Of a stretch of 64,000 nucleotides of DNA, positions 46,845-61,249 are shown one piece after another. The notes beneath the pieces were generated by a model. That model searched no databases, was not told the origin of the DNA, and saw only the letters and a program-made list of their open reading frames with translations. The stretch lies in assembly GCA_964020155.1 (NCBI GenBank), contig OZ026552.1:528501-592500 (forward strand), read 5' to 3'. Every line of letters begins with the position of its first letter. The first letter of the stretch is position 1. The translations under genes were made by a program, and so were the position numbers. This DNA is from Chondrilla cf. caribensis. Taxonomy: Eukaryota > Porifera > Demospongiae > Chondrillida > Chondrillidae.

Positions 46845-47102
46845 CTACAGATGATACAAACAACTAGCATCACTGATAGGGAAGTACAAACACACACCAA
46901 CCATAGGGAAGTACACACACATCACTGGAAGTACCAACACATGTACAGTTGAAATCAGGGAAACTCCTTGTCAGTGATCTCAATGTTGAGACTTGAATGT
47001 AACACTCCTACTATACATATGTTGAGACTGTGATGTTTAGCACCTCAATGGCAGACTGGATGAACAGGTATGAATGGAGTACTATATCTAGCACTCACTA
47101 AC

Positions 47103-47462
47103 CTTGGAGGGGTAGAGTAGGGACTGTAATGGACACATTTGTAGGACCCCCGGTGGACTGAAAGCCGTAATTGTAGACAATCTCCAGTGATACAGTGTAT
47201 TGACTTCCGGGACCAAATCCCTCCCATTCGTGACAATAGGTCTCACTGCCAATAGCAGTGACATTCCAAGCACACAACACATTGTCTCTGTCGACAGTAG
47301 TAGTCTCTATGTTGGTGGTATTCGTCGGCCATCTTGACAACCTGTAACCCTCCAATTTGTCAGTTAGGAGTCCTTTGGGTACCACCCACCTCAGCTGTAC
47401 TGTGTACAAGGACACACCCATTCTAGCAGTGGAGTATGTTACGTTACTAACTAGTACTTTAT
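47103..47462 (-). CDS. Gene 3 membrane-proximal FN3-like domain
   Basis: 120 codons, open, one codon shorter at the end (TLPLQ). It lies downstream of the gene's premature stop. The Cys pair is retained (VLCAWN, TYCHEW). Confidence 0.65.
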
Positions 47463-47688
47463 CTGTGGACAAAGAGAATGGATGAATTGAGCCTGTTGTA
47501 ATGTACATATATGGACCAAGCACTAGACCTGAAAATTGACAATTATCCATACATGTGTACCAACACTGACGCACCACACCCACTCACACCCACACAGAGA
47601 GAGATAGACACACACACAAACACACACATACACACATGCGCACAACCACACGCACACACGCGCGTACGCGCACACACACACATACACA

Positions 47689-47689
<1 letters not shown>

Positions 47690-47758
<69 letters not shown>
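47690..47758. repeat. (CA)n abutting a 5' splice site
   Basis: About 68 bp of CA touching the donor of the 47761-48048 FN3 exon, as in gene 2. Confidence 0.95.
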
Positions 47759-47759
<1 letters not shown>

Positions 47760-47760
47760 C

Positions 47761-48048
47761 CTCTTGTCAAAGTGTTCACAATCCTTTCACTAGAGTTACC
47801 ACCCCAACCAGCATTGTTTCGAGCTGATATTCTGATCTGGTATGTAGTGAAAGGCTGCAAGGACACCAGTGTGACCATGGGCTGAGAGGGAGTGAACACA
47901 CCAACAAGTTCCCCACTTCCATATAGAACCACTCTGTAGTCAATGATATTGTCAAAGTTGTTGTTAGGTGGTGTCCACTGGATGGAGATAGTGTCAAATG
48001 TTGTGTTGGTGACTTCAATGCTTGAGACGTCCACTGCATCAGGGACAT
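47761..48048 (-). CDS. Gene 3 first FN3 domain
   Basis: 96 codons, open: [34 protein letters not shown]. Downstream of the premature stop. Confidence 0.7.
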
Positions 48049-48545
48049 CTGAAGGGAGGGAGACACAGGAGGAACACAACAACTGGTAACTGCAAAGTGT
48101 GTACATAAATCATGTATCTACAGCTACAGGGTATACATAAATTGCTGTAAATCTCTTTGATGGATCAAGTATCGCCGCAATTTGTATTGAATCTGCCAAT
48201 TCACGCATGTATATGTACTATAAGTCAGCCTTGTTGACATCTGTTTTTGTAACAACAACCACCACCAAGTACGGGCAAAAATTACTGACTAACTATGCAA
48301 TTCGATAACCTCTTGATGACAAGAAGTCAGTTTTTAACAACCGACATGTACATCTATGTACAGTGCAGAATATACTAGATTATACAAGGTTATACTAGTT
48401 TAAGCAAGGTTATACCAACCTGAACAATGCCCTTTAGCAGTTAAGACATGGATAGGAGGGGGTTCATTGTCACCCTGCCTGTTTGTCCATGTCTTAGCTG
48501 GTATAGCACCCACTGATATCATGAATAGCTAAATGTTTAAAAAAT

Positions 48546-48588
48546 GTATACACAAGACCATTATATTAAATAATGGTCTTGTGTATAC
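48546..48588. repeat. Perfect 19-bp inverted repeat at the insertion edge
   Basis: Arms gtatacacaagaccattat and its exact complement, spacer attaa. It lies about 60 bp inside the left edge of the gene 3 insertion. Confidence 0.85.
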
Positions 48589-49573
48589 CTGATAGAATAA
48601 CTATGATTAGGTATGATAAAAAATTGCTGTCTAATGGTACTATTTCTATGGCAACCAATACTGTAGAAAGGGCATCTTATCAACTCTACAGTACAAAAAT
48701 TATTATTAATATTTTCAGTGAGAACAAAGGTTACGTTGAATCTAACAGTTTGTTATAATACTGTACAAATACTTACATCAGCTGAAAGTTAAAAACTTTA
48801 TGCAATGATCTTACAATTCATACAATATTAGCTATGACTGAAAAATTGCTGTCTAATGGTACTATGTCTATGGCAACCAATACTAGAAAAACAATGTAGA
48901 AAGAGTATTTTATCAACAGTACGGCACACATGAATTATTATTAGTATTTTCAGTGAGAACAAAGTTTACATTAAATCTAATATTATGCTGTTGTCACATC
49001 CACTGTATACTGCAAATTATGCATTTGTGATCTACAGTAGATGCAGATCACACTGTCTGCATACAGCTGTACTATAGACACTCTAATTGTATATACATAC
49101 ACGGACTATATACAAACAATAGGTAACATACAGTGATGTCCCTGAGTACTGATATTAGAAGGGTTTGGCCTCATACTTAGTAATATTATGTATATAGTAG
49201 GATTGACATATTTCACATCGCTTGTCATCACATAATCCTTGACATCAGGATGTTGATTCAGCCTACATAGTACTGCTGTATACATTATGTTTGAGGTAGT
49301 ACAGACCAATCTGATGTGGTGACAAGCAACATGTGTTCAATTTATTATAACAATAATATTATGGGAATCAGAAGCCATAGAATGTAGTGTACGTATATTT
49401 ATATCAGCAATAAACATCAATCAATTATACATCAATAAACACAACAGTCTAAGTATTACGATATTATGTGCACCCAATAGTAACACATTTAGAAGATGTA
49501 AGGTATGTACATCCATCCACACTGCTATGTACATGAAAATATTTGTACTAATAAACTGTTCACACGAACAAAC

Positions 49574-49828
49574 CTATCACAGTAACTCTGTAACTGCTGC
49601 TTCTAGTTGAACAACCTGCCCAGTTACAAGCTACACACTGGTAGCTTCCACTGTCACTCAGTTGAGCTGATGATTTCACGTAAGAACGACTTGTACTGTT
49701 GATAAGTTTATTGTCATTGCGATACCATGTGGTAGTGCTCACTATGCCTGAGGCAACACAGGTTAGACTCAATCTGTTGGTGTGTACAATTCTGCTACTA
49801 CCACGTATACTTGCTGAATATGGTGGAG
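49574..49828 (-). CDS. Ig exon, type e, in the gene 3 insertion
   Basis: 85 codons, phase 1-1, open: APPYSASIRGSSRIVHTN, LSLTCVASG, TTWYRNDN (Thr in place of the usual Tyr/Lys), SDSGSYQCVACNWAGC. Confidence 0.7.
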
Positions 49829-50335
49829 CTGGAGGAGCAATGTACAATGTACATAACCATGGTACCAAAACACTCAGTAGTTATATAATAATAATAAAAG
49901 ACTTTCGTAGTCATGCTATGAGCTGTACTGTTGCAGGTTTATGTCAACTACCAATATTATAGGTGCATAAGTTATTATTATTATCATTATAGTGTGTAAT
50001 TTGAATGTACTATATATGTTATATATATTTCTTTATAATTAGTATAATGAGTGTTACAATACTACGTATGTGTTCAAGGTATTATAACAATAATATTATG
50101 AGAATCAGAAGCCATAGAATGTAGTGTACATATTTATACATCAATGCAGTCAATATTAGAGAAAATGACTCTACAGCTATTATCTCTACTACACCTCCAT
50201 ATGCATGATGATGTGTGGTGTTTCATAACAACACTCTATACCAAACACAACCTGTACACACAGCACACACTGATAAACAGGTAGGGGTTTAACCTTACTA
50301 TTGATAACATGTATATGCTATCCATGTTAACCAAC

Positions 50336-50584
50336 CTATCACAGTAACTGTGTAACTTCTGCTACTCCTACAACCTGCCCAGTTACAAGCTTCACACTGG
50401 TAGCTTCCACTGTCACTCAGTTGAGCTGATGATTTGATATAACGACTTGTAGTGGTGGTGACTTTATTGCCATTATGATACCATTTATAGTTGTCCACTG
50501 TGCCAGAGGCACTACAGGTTAGACTCAATCTGTTGGTGTATAGAATTCTGCTACTTCCACTGATACTCACTGAAGAAGGTGGAG
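50336..50584 (-). CDS. Ig exon, type e, in the gene 3 insertion
   Basis: 83 codons, phase 1-1, open: APPSSVSISGSSRILYTN, LSLTCSASG, YKWYHNGN, SDSGSYQCEACNWAGC. Very close to the orphan exon at 26400-26648. Confidence 0.75.
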
Positions 50585-50656
50585 CTGGATGAACAATACA
50601 TAAATAATGAACATGAGCATAGTACATAATACATTATGTACGTAATATATATATAC

Positions 50657-50779
50657 CTTGACACTAGTATCCATTACCCAACAACCGATATCCAGTGTTA
50701 CAGCTACAGGTAAAGCTTCCTGGAGTGTTGGTACACAGTTGTTCACAGTTGTCAATACCCGAAGTGCACTCATTAACAT
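50657..50779 (-). pseudogene. Calcium-binding-type EGF exon with a stop
   Basis: 41 codons, phase 1-1: DVNECTSGIDNCEQLCTN, FTCSCNTGYRLLGNGY, then TAG at 50666-50664 where the sister exon has CAG (Gln) before the last Cys. The DVNEC start and Asn/Tyr pattern are typical of EGF-CA domains. Confidence 0.8.
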
Positions 50780-50799
50780 CTGAAAGGGACAATACATTG

Positions 50800-51181
<382 letters not shown>

Positions 51182-51187
51182 AAGTAC

Positions 51188-51319
51188 CTTGACACTGGTA
51201 TCCATTAACCAACAACCGATATCCAGTTTTGCAGCTACAGGTAAAGCCTCCTTTATTGTTGGTATTGTTGGTACACAGTTGTTGACAGTTGTGAGTACCA
51301 GCAGTGCACTCATTAACAT
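51188..51319 (-). CDS. Calcium-binding-type EGF exon
   Basis: 44 codons, phase 1-1: DVNECTAGTHNCQQLCTN, GGFTCSCKTGYRLL, YQCQG; all six Cys present. Donor GTACTT, acceptor tttcag. Confidence 0.8.
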
Positions 51320-51445
51320 CTGAAAGGAAAACAATAAGCATTAAATTTTGTTAATTGTGGAAAAGTGGCACAGAAGATTAACAGCACCATAGGGAAGGGA
51401 TGGGTGGGTGGAAGGTGGGGAACAGATGACACACACTTAAGGTCA

Positions 51446-51522
51446 GTGCAACCAATCAGAAGTACATGAACACACACCAGGTGAGCAAGACCCACCATTC
51501 TGACAGGATCTGGTACATACAG
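51446..51522 (-). pseudogene. Degenerate EGF-like exon
   Basis: Follows an acceptor (catacatacag) with AVCTRSCQNGGSCSPG and VCSCTSDW, then runs into TGA without the last Cys or a donor. A broken copy of the exon at 51774-51869. Confidence 0.7.
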
Positions 51523-51647
51523 CTGTATGTATGTGATATGTACAGATCATGATGCTGACTAAGTAGTCAGTATGCATATTAAGACGTAGATGAAGGAGAG
51601 CTGATACACAGCATGCACACACGTACATACGTACACACACACACACA

Positions 51648-51685
<38 letters not shown>

Positions 51686-51773
51686 TAAATGCATATACAC
51701 AAACACAATTTACTTGTGTATGCAAACACACCAAATTGAATGTGCATACCTAAACTATCTCTAGTTCACTTAC

Positions 51774-51869
51774 GTATTGTACAGGTAGACCCAGTCCACT
51801 CTGAGGTACAAGTGCAGGTATCTGGTGCTGAGCAAGTACCACCATTCCGACAGGGACTGGTACATACAG
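51774..51869 (-). CDS. EGF-like exon
   Basis: 32 codons, phase 1-1: AVCTSPCRNGGTCSAP, TCTCTSEWTGSTC; six Cys in EGF spacing, consensus GTAAGT donor. The first exon of the inserted block in transcript order. Confidence 0.75.
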
Positions 51870-52660
51870 CTGAGTGAGAGAGTGAGGAACCTTGCATATC
51901 ATAAATTTCAAACTGATCATCTGATCTATCTTAGGCAGATTTACTATCTATATCTTCTAACATTTGTTGTATTCCAAGAGAAATTCATCTCTGCATTGTG
52001 AATTCGAAGTTAAGAAGGACTGAATGTACATGCCCAAGGAGGCATTTATTGGGGGCATTTGGGGTATTTCTGGAAAGTATAATAATTAAAACTCTGCATG
52101 ACATAGTTTTGGTCAGAATTTTTGTAGCTATTTATATCTACGTTTACTTTTCTAATGTTCTAATTTTATGATTGCTTTTAATGAATTCACTACTGTAACA
52201 GCTACTGCTATTTGGTTACCTCTTGATGATCAGAAGAGCTGACATGTTGAGCTATGCATGTTAATGTCCTGAACAGACTATTGCATTTGTTTACACAAGG
52301 TTATACTAGTTTACGCAACTTGAGGGTAATACTATAGTTTACACAAGGTTATACCAGTCATATGCAAGGTTATACTAACCTGAATGCGGTACCCTTTAAT
52401 GGTTAGAACATGGACAGGAGGGATTTATGGCAACCAATTCTATATATGCCATTCTGGCTTTCATTATCTTAATGTGTTTGTGTTTTGTAGAAAGAGTATC
52501 TTATCAACTGCACAGCACGGCACACAATATTCATTATTAGTATTTTAGTGAGAACAAAGATTACTCTTAACCAACAGTTAGTATCAGTCACACTGTATGC
52601 TGTAACACATGCATGCAGAGATGGGTTGGTTTGTGTTGATGGACAAGGATCCTCCAACTT

Positions 52661-52875
<215 letters not shown>

Positions 52876-52881
52876 ACTCAC

Positions 52882-53178
52882 AATAAATAGTCATATTCAC
52901 TGCATCACTCAATTCACCAACTGCTGGACAGTTGTTAACTGAACAAGTATAGACTCCACTATCTCTTCTACTAGCACTACTTCTGGTGTAGGTACTGGTC
53001 AATGTTAGACCTCAGGTGGTCTGTGAACCTCCTGATGTTCGACCAGATGGATCAGTCCAGTTGATAGTTGGGAAAGGATTTGGGTCGTTTGTGTGTTTTG
53101 TGAAGGAACACTGGAGAACAAGAGGGTCACCTTCCTTTACTATCACAGTAGATTCAGAGATGCTGAGAACTGGAGGAT
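52882..53178 (-). pseudogene. Gene 3 membrane-side Ig exon with TGA stop
   Basis: Same domain as 6620-6919 and 32525-32824, one Asn codon shorter (SVNNCPAVG). The codon after SQTT is TGA at 53014-53012; it is CGA in gene 2 and CAA in gene 1. The change CGA to TGA is a typical CpG transition. Otherwise the frame is intact. Confidence 0.9.
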
Positions 53179-53251
53179 CTGTGATGATGTGTGGAGATGA
53201 GAAAGGCCATAAACTCACACTGATATGTATGCACTAGACACTCAGATGCAT

Positions 53252-53253
53252 GT

Positions 53254-53288
<35 letters not shown>

Positions 53289-53297
53289 CGCACACGC

Positions 53298-53365
<68 letters not shown>
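53252..53365. repeat. (CA)n microsatellite next to an Ig donor
   Basis: About 110 bp with some CG steps; touches the donor region of 53370-53666. Confidence 0.95.
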
Positions 53366-53369
<4 letters not shown>

Positions 53370-53666
53370 CATAAACCTTCACAGTGACTTCCTCAGTATC
53401 CTCAAGATCACTCTCAGCAGTATTCCTGACAGTGCACACATACCTACCCTCATCATTGTGTGATAACATGGTGGAGAAGGAGGCTGTTTTGTTGTCATTA
53501 GTGTAGAGTGTGGATATGCTCCAGTATGAACTGAGAGGTGAGGAGCCTGCTGACTGACATCTAAAACGATGACTAGTTCCATTGAGAACCGAATATGTGG
53601 ACCCACTCCTCCTACCACTGCAGGAATGAACTTGTGGATTCATGACTGCCGTAGCAACAGGAGACG
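53370..53666 (-). CDS. Gene 3 Ig domain before the stop-bearing exon
   Basis: 99 codons, open: ASPVATAVM, FRCQSAGSS, YWSISTLYTND, NDEGRYVCTVRNTAE. Confidence 0.8.
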
Positions 53667-54326
53667 CTGTGTACAGGAGGACAGAATTGGTACATTTAAA
53701 GTACACATGTATCCAGTAGTCTTTTCTATGCCACACTTTGTATAGCAATATACTAGCCTCACATTATATCAGGGAGTATAGATGTATCATTAGTCATTAA
53801 CGAACAGATTTAGCACAAAGTGATGTCCCTGAGTACTGATATTGAAAAGGTTTTGCCCATAGTTGTGTATAATGTGCTGTTCTATTATATATTGGTAGGA
53901 TTGACATATTTCATATCAATTGTCATTTCACGTCGATTGTCATCACATAAGTAATCCTTGACATCAGGATGTTGATTCAGCCTACACAGTACTGCTATAT
54001 ACATTATGTTTTAGGTAGTACAGACCAATTCGATGTGGTGACAAGCAATGTGTGTTCAATTTTTTATATGATGGGAATCAGAAGCCATAGAGTGTAGCGT
54101 ACATATATTAAATTTTATACATGTAGCAGTTGATATAGAGAAAACACACTAAATCTTATATCTCTACTACACTTCCATATGACATTGTATGAAGATTCAT
54201 GGTATTTCATAACAGCACTCTATACCAAACACAACATGTACACACAGCACACACTAGTATACAGGTATAATATTATGGGTAAATTGAACTATTGTCATAT
54301 ATTCTAATATAATAGAGAAAACCAAC

Positions 54327-54575
54327 CTATCACAATAACTGTGTAACTTCTGCTACCCCTACAACCTGCCCAGTTACAAGCTTTGCACTGGTAGCTTCCA
54401 CTGTCGCTTGGTTGAGCTGATGATTTCCTGTAATAGCTAACTGTACTGGGAAGACTGCTACCACTGTGATACCATTCGTACCTGTCCACTGTGCCTGAGG
54501 CATAGCAGGTGAGTCTCAAAGATGCAGAGGTTATTAATTTGCTTATTCCACCGATGCTCACTGAATATGGTGGTT
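54327..54575 (-). CDS. Gene 3 Ig domain, type c'
   Basis: 83 codons, open: EPPYSVSIGGISKLI, LRLTCYASG, YEWYHSGS, SDSGSYQCKACNWAGC. Confidence 0.8.
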
Positions 54576-54965
54576 CTGGAGAAACAGATATGTAATGTGT
54601 GTGAATGCACCATTAACACTCCATCATAAAGTCTTATTAAATACTAAGAATAACAGCTAGGGAATTTCTGTCAGGTAATGTATAATATCAGTGTTACATG
54701 TAGATACGTTTACAAGGACATGGGAAATGTACACATCTTTCCTTCCAAATGTCAATTAAGCCTTTTAGGCTACCAATATTAGTGAGTTAAACATACTGTA
54801 CATAATACATAATTATTATAATTATGTTTAACTTAATTTACATTGAAAATATTACCATATACTTCCAAATTGTAACACATACTTAAGATGTGAGGTATGT
54901 ACATCCATGCACATTGTTCACTACATAATATCGTTATGCATACTAAAATGTCCACATGAACAAAC

Positions 54966-55217
54966 CTATCACAGTAACTGCGTAACTGCTGCTGGTAGAT
55001 GAACAACCTGCCCAGTTACAAGCTACACACTGGTAGTATCCAGTGTCACTCAGTTGAGCTGATGATTTGTAGTAATCTCTTGTAGTGGTGGTTAGTAGAG
55101 AGCCGTTACGATACCATTTGTAGTTGTCCACTATGCCTGAGGCAATACAGGTTAGATTCAATGTGGATGTGTATCTAACTTGGCTACTTCCACTGATATT
55201 CGCTGAAGAAGGTGGTA
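54966..55217 (-). CDS. Gene 3 Ig domain, type a (second)
   Basis: 84 codons, open: VPPSSANISGSSQVRYTS, LNLTCIASG, YKWYRNGS, SDTGYYQCVACNWAGC. Confidence 0.8.
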
Positions 55218-55573
55218 CTATAGAGGAGAAATATACAAGGTACATTAAGCATAATATCAAGAGCACATACACAAGTAGGAAAATGATAAAATTAAATGAC
55301 TGTTGTCATTATGATATGAGCTGCTACATGTACATTAGCAGTTAAATGCTGTTACCAAATAAGGGTCACAGAAGTTTGATAAATATGCAAGCATTTCCCC
55401 AGAAGTGCCCATTCTACAGATGCTGATAGTAGCTGCAAGTATGTACTAAGCTATAGTTATATACAATATTAAAAGAATTACTGTATCACTAGTGTTAAAG
55501 GTCCTAATATTGCACACACAACTCATTCATACATGTACACCAATTCATGCACACAATACTACTGTGAACACAC

Positions 55574-55648
55574 CTGCAGTCACTGTTACTCTGAGACTAC
55601 TGCTATAACTTAGTATAGTAACATAGTAAAATGGCCACATGAACAAAC
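55574..55648 (-). other. Type b exon remnant in frame behind a type a exon (gene 3)
   Basis: Same deletion structure as 13198-13272 of gene 1; the 75-nt extension is again open and in phase, reading SYSSSLRVTVTAG at its end. Confidence 0.6.
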
Positions 55649-55900
55649 CTATCACAGCAACTGTGTGACTGCTGCTTCTAGTTGAACAACCTGCCCAGTT
55701 ACAAGCTTCACACTGGTAGCTTCCAGTGTCACTCAGTTGAGCTGATGATTTGTAGTAACGTTTTGTAGTGGTGGTGAGTAGAGAGTTGTTACGATACCAA
55801 TTGTAGTTGTCCACTATACCTGAGGCAACACAGGTTAGTTTCAATGTGTATGTGTATCCAACTCGGCTACTTCCACTGATCCTCGCTGAAGAAGGTGGTA
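55649..55900 (-). CDS. Gene 3 Ig domain, type a (first)
   Basis: 84 codons, open: VPPSSARISGSSRVGYTY, LKLTCVASG, YNWYRNNS, SDTGSYQCEACNWAGC. Confidence 0.8.
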
Positions 55901-56273
55901 CTATAGAGGAGGGATATACAAGGCACATTAAGCGTAATACCAATAGCACATAACAATTATTGCAGATAACTAATAAAGTTGAATGACTGTTGTCATTATG
56001 ATATGAGCAACATGTACATTAGCAGTTTACAAGATTAACATGTTTTCTTAAATAATGTTGTTACCAAATAAGGGTCACAAACGTTGGATGAACATGCAGT
56101 ATTTCCCCTGAAGTGCCCATTCTATAGATGCTGACAAGATGCTGACAGTATGTACTAAGCTACAGTTACAACATAATAAGAATTACTGTATCAGTGTTAA
56201 AGGTAATAATATTACACACAACTCATTCATGCATGCACACCAATTCATGCACACAATTCTACTGTGAACACAC

Positions 56274-56522
56274 CTGCAGTCACTGTTACTGTGCGGCTAG
56301 TGCTGCTACTTGTACAACCTGCCCAGTTACAAGCTCTACACTGGTATCTTCCAGTGTCATTTTGTTGAGCTGATTTTGAATAGTAACTACTTGTACTGGA
56401 GAGTCTGTTATAATTGCGATACCACTGGTAGCTGTTTGCTATGCCTGAGACACTGCAGGTTAGACCAAATGTCTGAGTATATCCAACGGTGGTACTTCCA
56501 CTGATGCTCGCTGAAGATGGAG
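56274..56522 (-). CDS. Gene 3 Ig domain, type b
   Basis: 83 codons, open: FGLTCSVSG, YQWYRNYNRL, NDTGRYQCRACNWAGC, VTVTAG. Confidence 0.8.
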
Positions 56523-56886
56523 CTGAAGGTGCCAATAAGTAGCATGTCATGATAGAGTATACCTTTATATCTCATTAATTTTGTGTACCTGTGTCCACAG
56601 AAAATACCCACCAATGCAGTTTTCAGATACACATATTATAATGGCTGTGAAGTAGTGAGATAAGGTATGATACTTGGATGCATGCAATGTGGGGATTTTG
56701 TGTCATTCACACATAACAATTGTTAACACAACTAAACTACATATTGTATGATAGATAATGCATGCCATAAAGTAACCATAATCTGAATATCTAATGAAGT
56801 TTCCTGAACATGTAGATATTCATGCACATGGTGACAGGCATCTATTGACCATATATATATGCACAATATCATCCATGTCAGCAAAC

Positions 56887-57153
56887 CTGTCACTGTTACT
56901 GTGTGATTACTGCTGCTAATTGTGCAACCTCCCAAGTTGCAAGCACTACAATGATAGAATCCATTGTCAGTCAGTTGAGCTGATGATTTCACATAAGAAC
57001 TACTGTTCGAAGTGCGAAAGTAGCTATATATATAGGACGTGTTGTGATACCATCGGTATCTCTCCACTATGCCTGAGGCACTGCAGGTTAGACTCAGTGT
57101 TGTAGTGGATCCAATGCTGCTACTCCCACTAATGCTCACTGAATATGGTGGTG
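56887..57153 (-). CDS. Gene 3 Ig domain, type c
   Basis: 89 codons, open: APPYSVSISGSSSIG, LSLTCSASG, YRWYHNTS, TDNGFYHCSACNLGGC; shares NLGG with the gene 1 exon at 14491-14757. Confidence 0.8.
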
Positions 57154-57297
57154 CTGTAGGAAGTATTGCATGTCACTGTAACAATAATGACTGGAAATAT
57201 TCTGCAAGAACTCATCATGCCCTCACACATGTGATGACACACAGTTATAGGATCACACAATTCTAGCTGAGTACTATATGAGACAATGAAAACAAAC

Positions 57298-57552
57298 CTG
57301 TCACTCTTACTGTTTGACTGTTGGAACTAAATCTACAACCTGCCCAGTTACAAGCTCTACACTGGTAGTATCCACTGTCACTCAGTTGAGCTGGTGATTT
57401 GTAATAAGAACTGGATGTAGTGGATGTTATGAATGTACCATTGCGATACCAATTGTAGGCCCCTCCCGTTCCTGAAATACTGCAGGTCAGTCTCAAGGCT
57501 GTTCTGTATCCAATTTTGCTGCTTCCACTGATACTCACTGAAGAGAGTGGAA
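57298..57552 (-). CDS. Gene 3 Ig domain, type d
   Basis: 85 codons, open: VPLSSVSISGSSKIGYRT, LRLTCSISG, YNWYRNGT, SDSGYYQCRACNWAGC. Confidence 0.8.
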
Positions 57553-57847
57553 CTGGAGGGACCAATAGATATAGTACTGCACAAATAAATATGTGCAATA
57601 ATAGCATGCATAAATACCAACAATCTAAAGAGTTCTGTATCAAAGATAATGTGTGCATAGTGTTGAAAATGAAAACTTCATAAAAATAAATATAATATGA
57701 AATATTGTATGTAGTACAGTTTGATAATGAGGGTGTGAGTGTTATAGGCAGGAGATACATTTACTGTTCTTTTGAAGAGATAGTGTTAGAAATTGGTGGT
57801 CAAGCACACTCAGAGAGGACATACAACTCTTATATACCCACACCAAC

Positions 57848-58081
57848 CTATCACATTAACGGCGATCCTCCTGATACAAGATGAACTGGAGTCACACTGG
57901 AGAGTCATACTGTGCGTGATACTACTATAAACCAGCCATGAACTCCTGTTTCCTTGATTATTGGAGGATGTTGTTATGGTCTGATTAGGTGTTTGGCTGG
58001 TATAACACCAGGAGATGGAGGTGCCCTCACAGGAGAATACACTACTGTCTCCCTGTGTAACATTGTGGGATTCAGTGGTAG
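57848..58081 (-). CDS. Gene 3 N-terminal Ig-like domain (Ig0)
   Basis: 78 codons, open: QGDSSVFSCEG, ISWCYTSQTP, SSWLVYSS, TLQCDSSSSCIRR, VNVIG. The acceptor (cctacag) lies directly after a CA tract. Confidence 0.7.
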
Positions 58082-58085
58082 CTGT

Positions 58086-58098
58086 AGGTGTGTGTGTT

Positions 58099-58180
<82 letters not shown>
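58086..58180. repeat. (TG)n abutting the Ig0 acceptor of gene 3
   Basis: About 90 bp with two TTTG interruptions. Confidence 0.95.
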
Positions 58181-58649
58181 GCATGCATGTATATAATATT
58201 ATGTATAATATATATACATATGTTTGAAGAAACTGTATTAATAAGGAATATCTCTAAAATAATAGACTGTACTATATTTACATATCACGTATCTAGTAAT
58301 GGCATTTACTCCAAACTGTATTGTGAGGAATACAATGTAGCATAGATTCGATTGGTACATTGAATTAACTTTGCTTGCATGTGCCTTGATATGAGAATTG
58401 ATAAACTCTGCATGACATTGTATCTGAGTCCAAGTTCAATAAAGATGTGATAGTCAATGTGCTAAGTGATGCAAAGCCATGTCTGGTTTATCAATGATGT
58501 CTCGTTGGGGAGTAGTGTTGGACTATGTTAGTGATCATTGCTAGGTCTGTGAATCAGCTGCTGGAACATGTGCGTTCATGTACATTCGATTTGGAAATGA
58601 AGCTATAGATATTATATTTTCTAATTAATTCACATGTCATCAAACTCAC

Positions 58650-58752
58650 CACAGGAGTACCTACAGTAACTCTCTCCACCCTCCAGTAGAGCAAGTCCAG
58701 TCCATACTGCCAGTAGCAGGGAAGGTCCTTGAGACAACACTTGCATGATCAT
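58650..58752 (-). CDS. Gene 3 signal-peptide exon
   Basis: MIMQVLSQGPSLLLAVWTG, LALLEGGES then YCRYSC; intact with GTGAGT donor. Confidence 0.8.
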
Positions 58753-61073
<2,321 letters not shown>

Positions 61074-61188
61074 ATTAGTTATCACCCAATTACAAACGCA
61101 TTAGCCGTAGTAGAATATGAGACTAAAGCGGAGCCGAGGTTGAGTAATATTATTAGGCTATTGTCCGAGTAATTGGGTGATAACTAAT
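61074..61188. mobile_element. 115-bp foldback element with perfect 20-bp terminal inverted repeats
   Basis: Ends ATTAGTTATCACCCAATTAC and its exact complement. Second copy at 41393-41507; missing from the matching place in unit 1, where the flank jumps directly into satellite. Confidence 0.75.
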
Positions 61189-61249
61189 TTGTCTCCCATT
61201 ACCATGGTTTCTGGGCTAGATTTTGGTGGTACTTGTAACTACCGAATGT

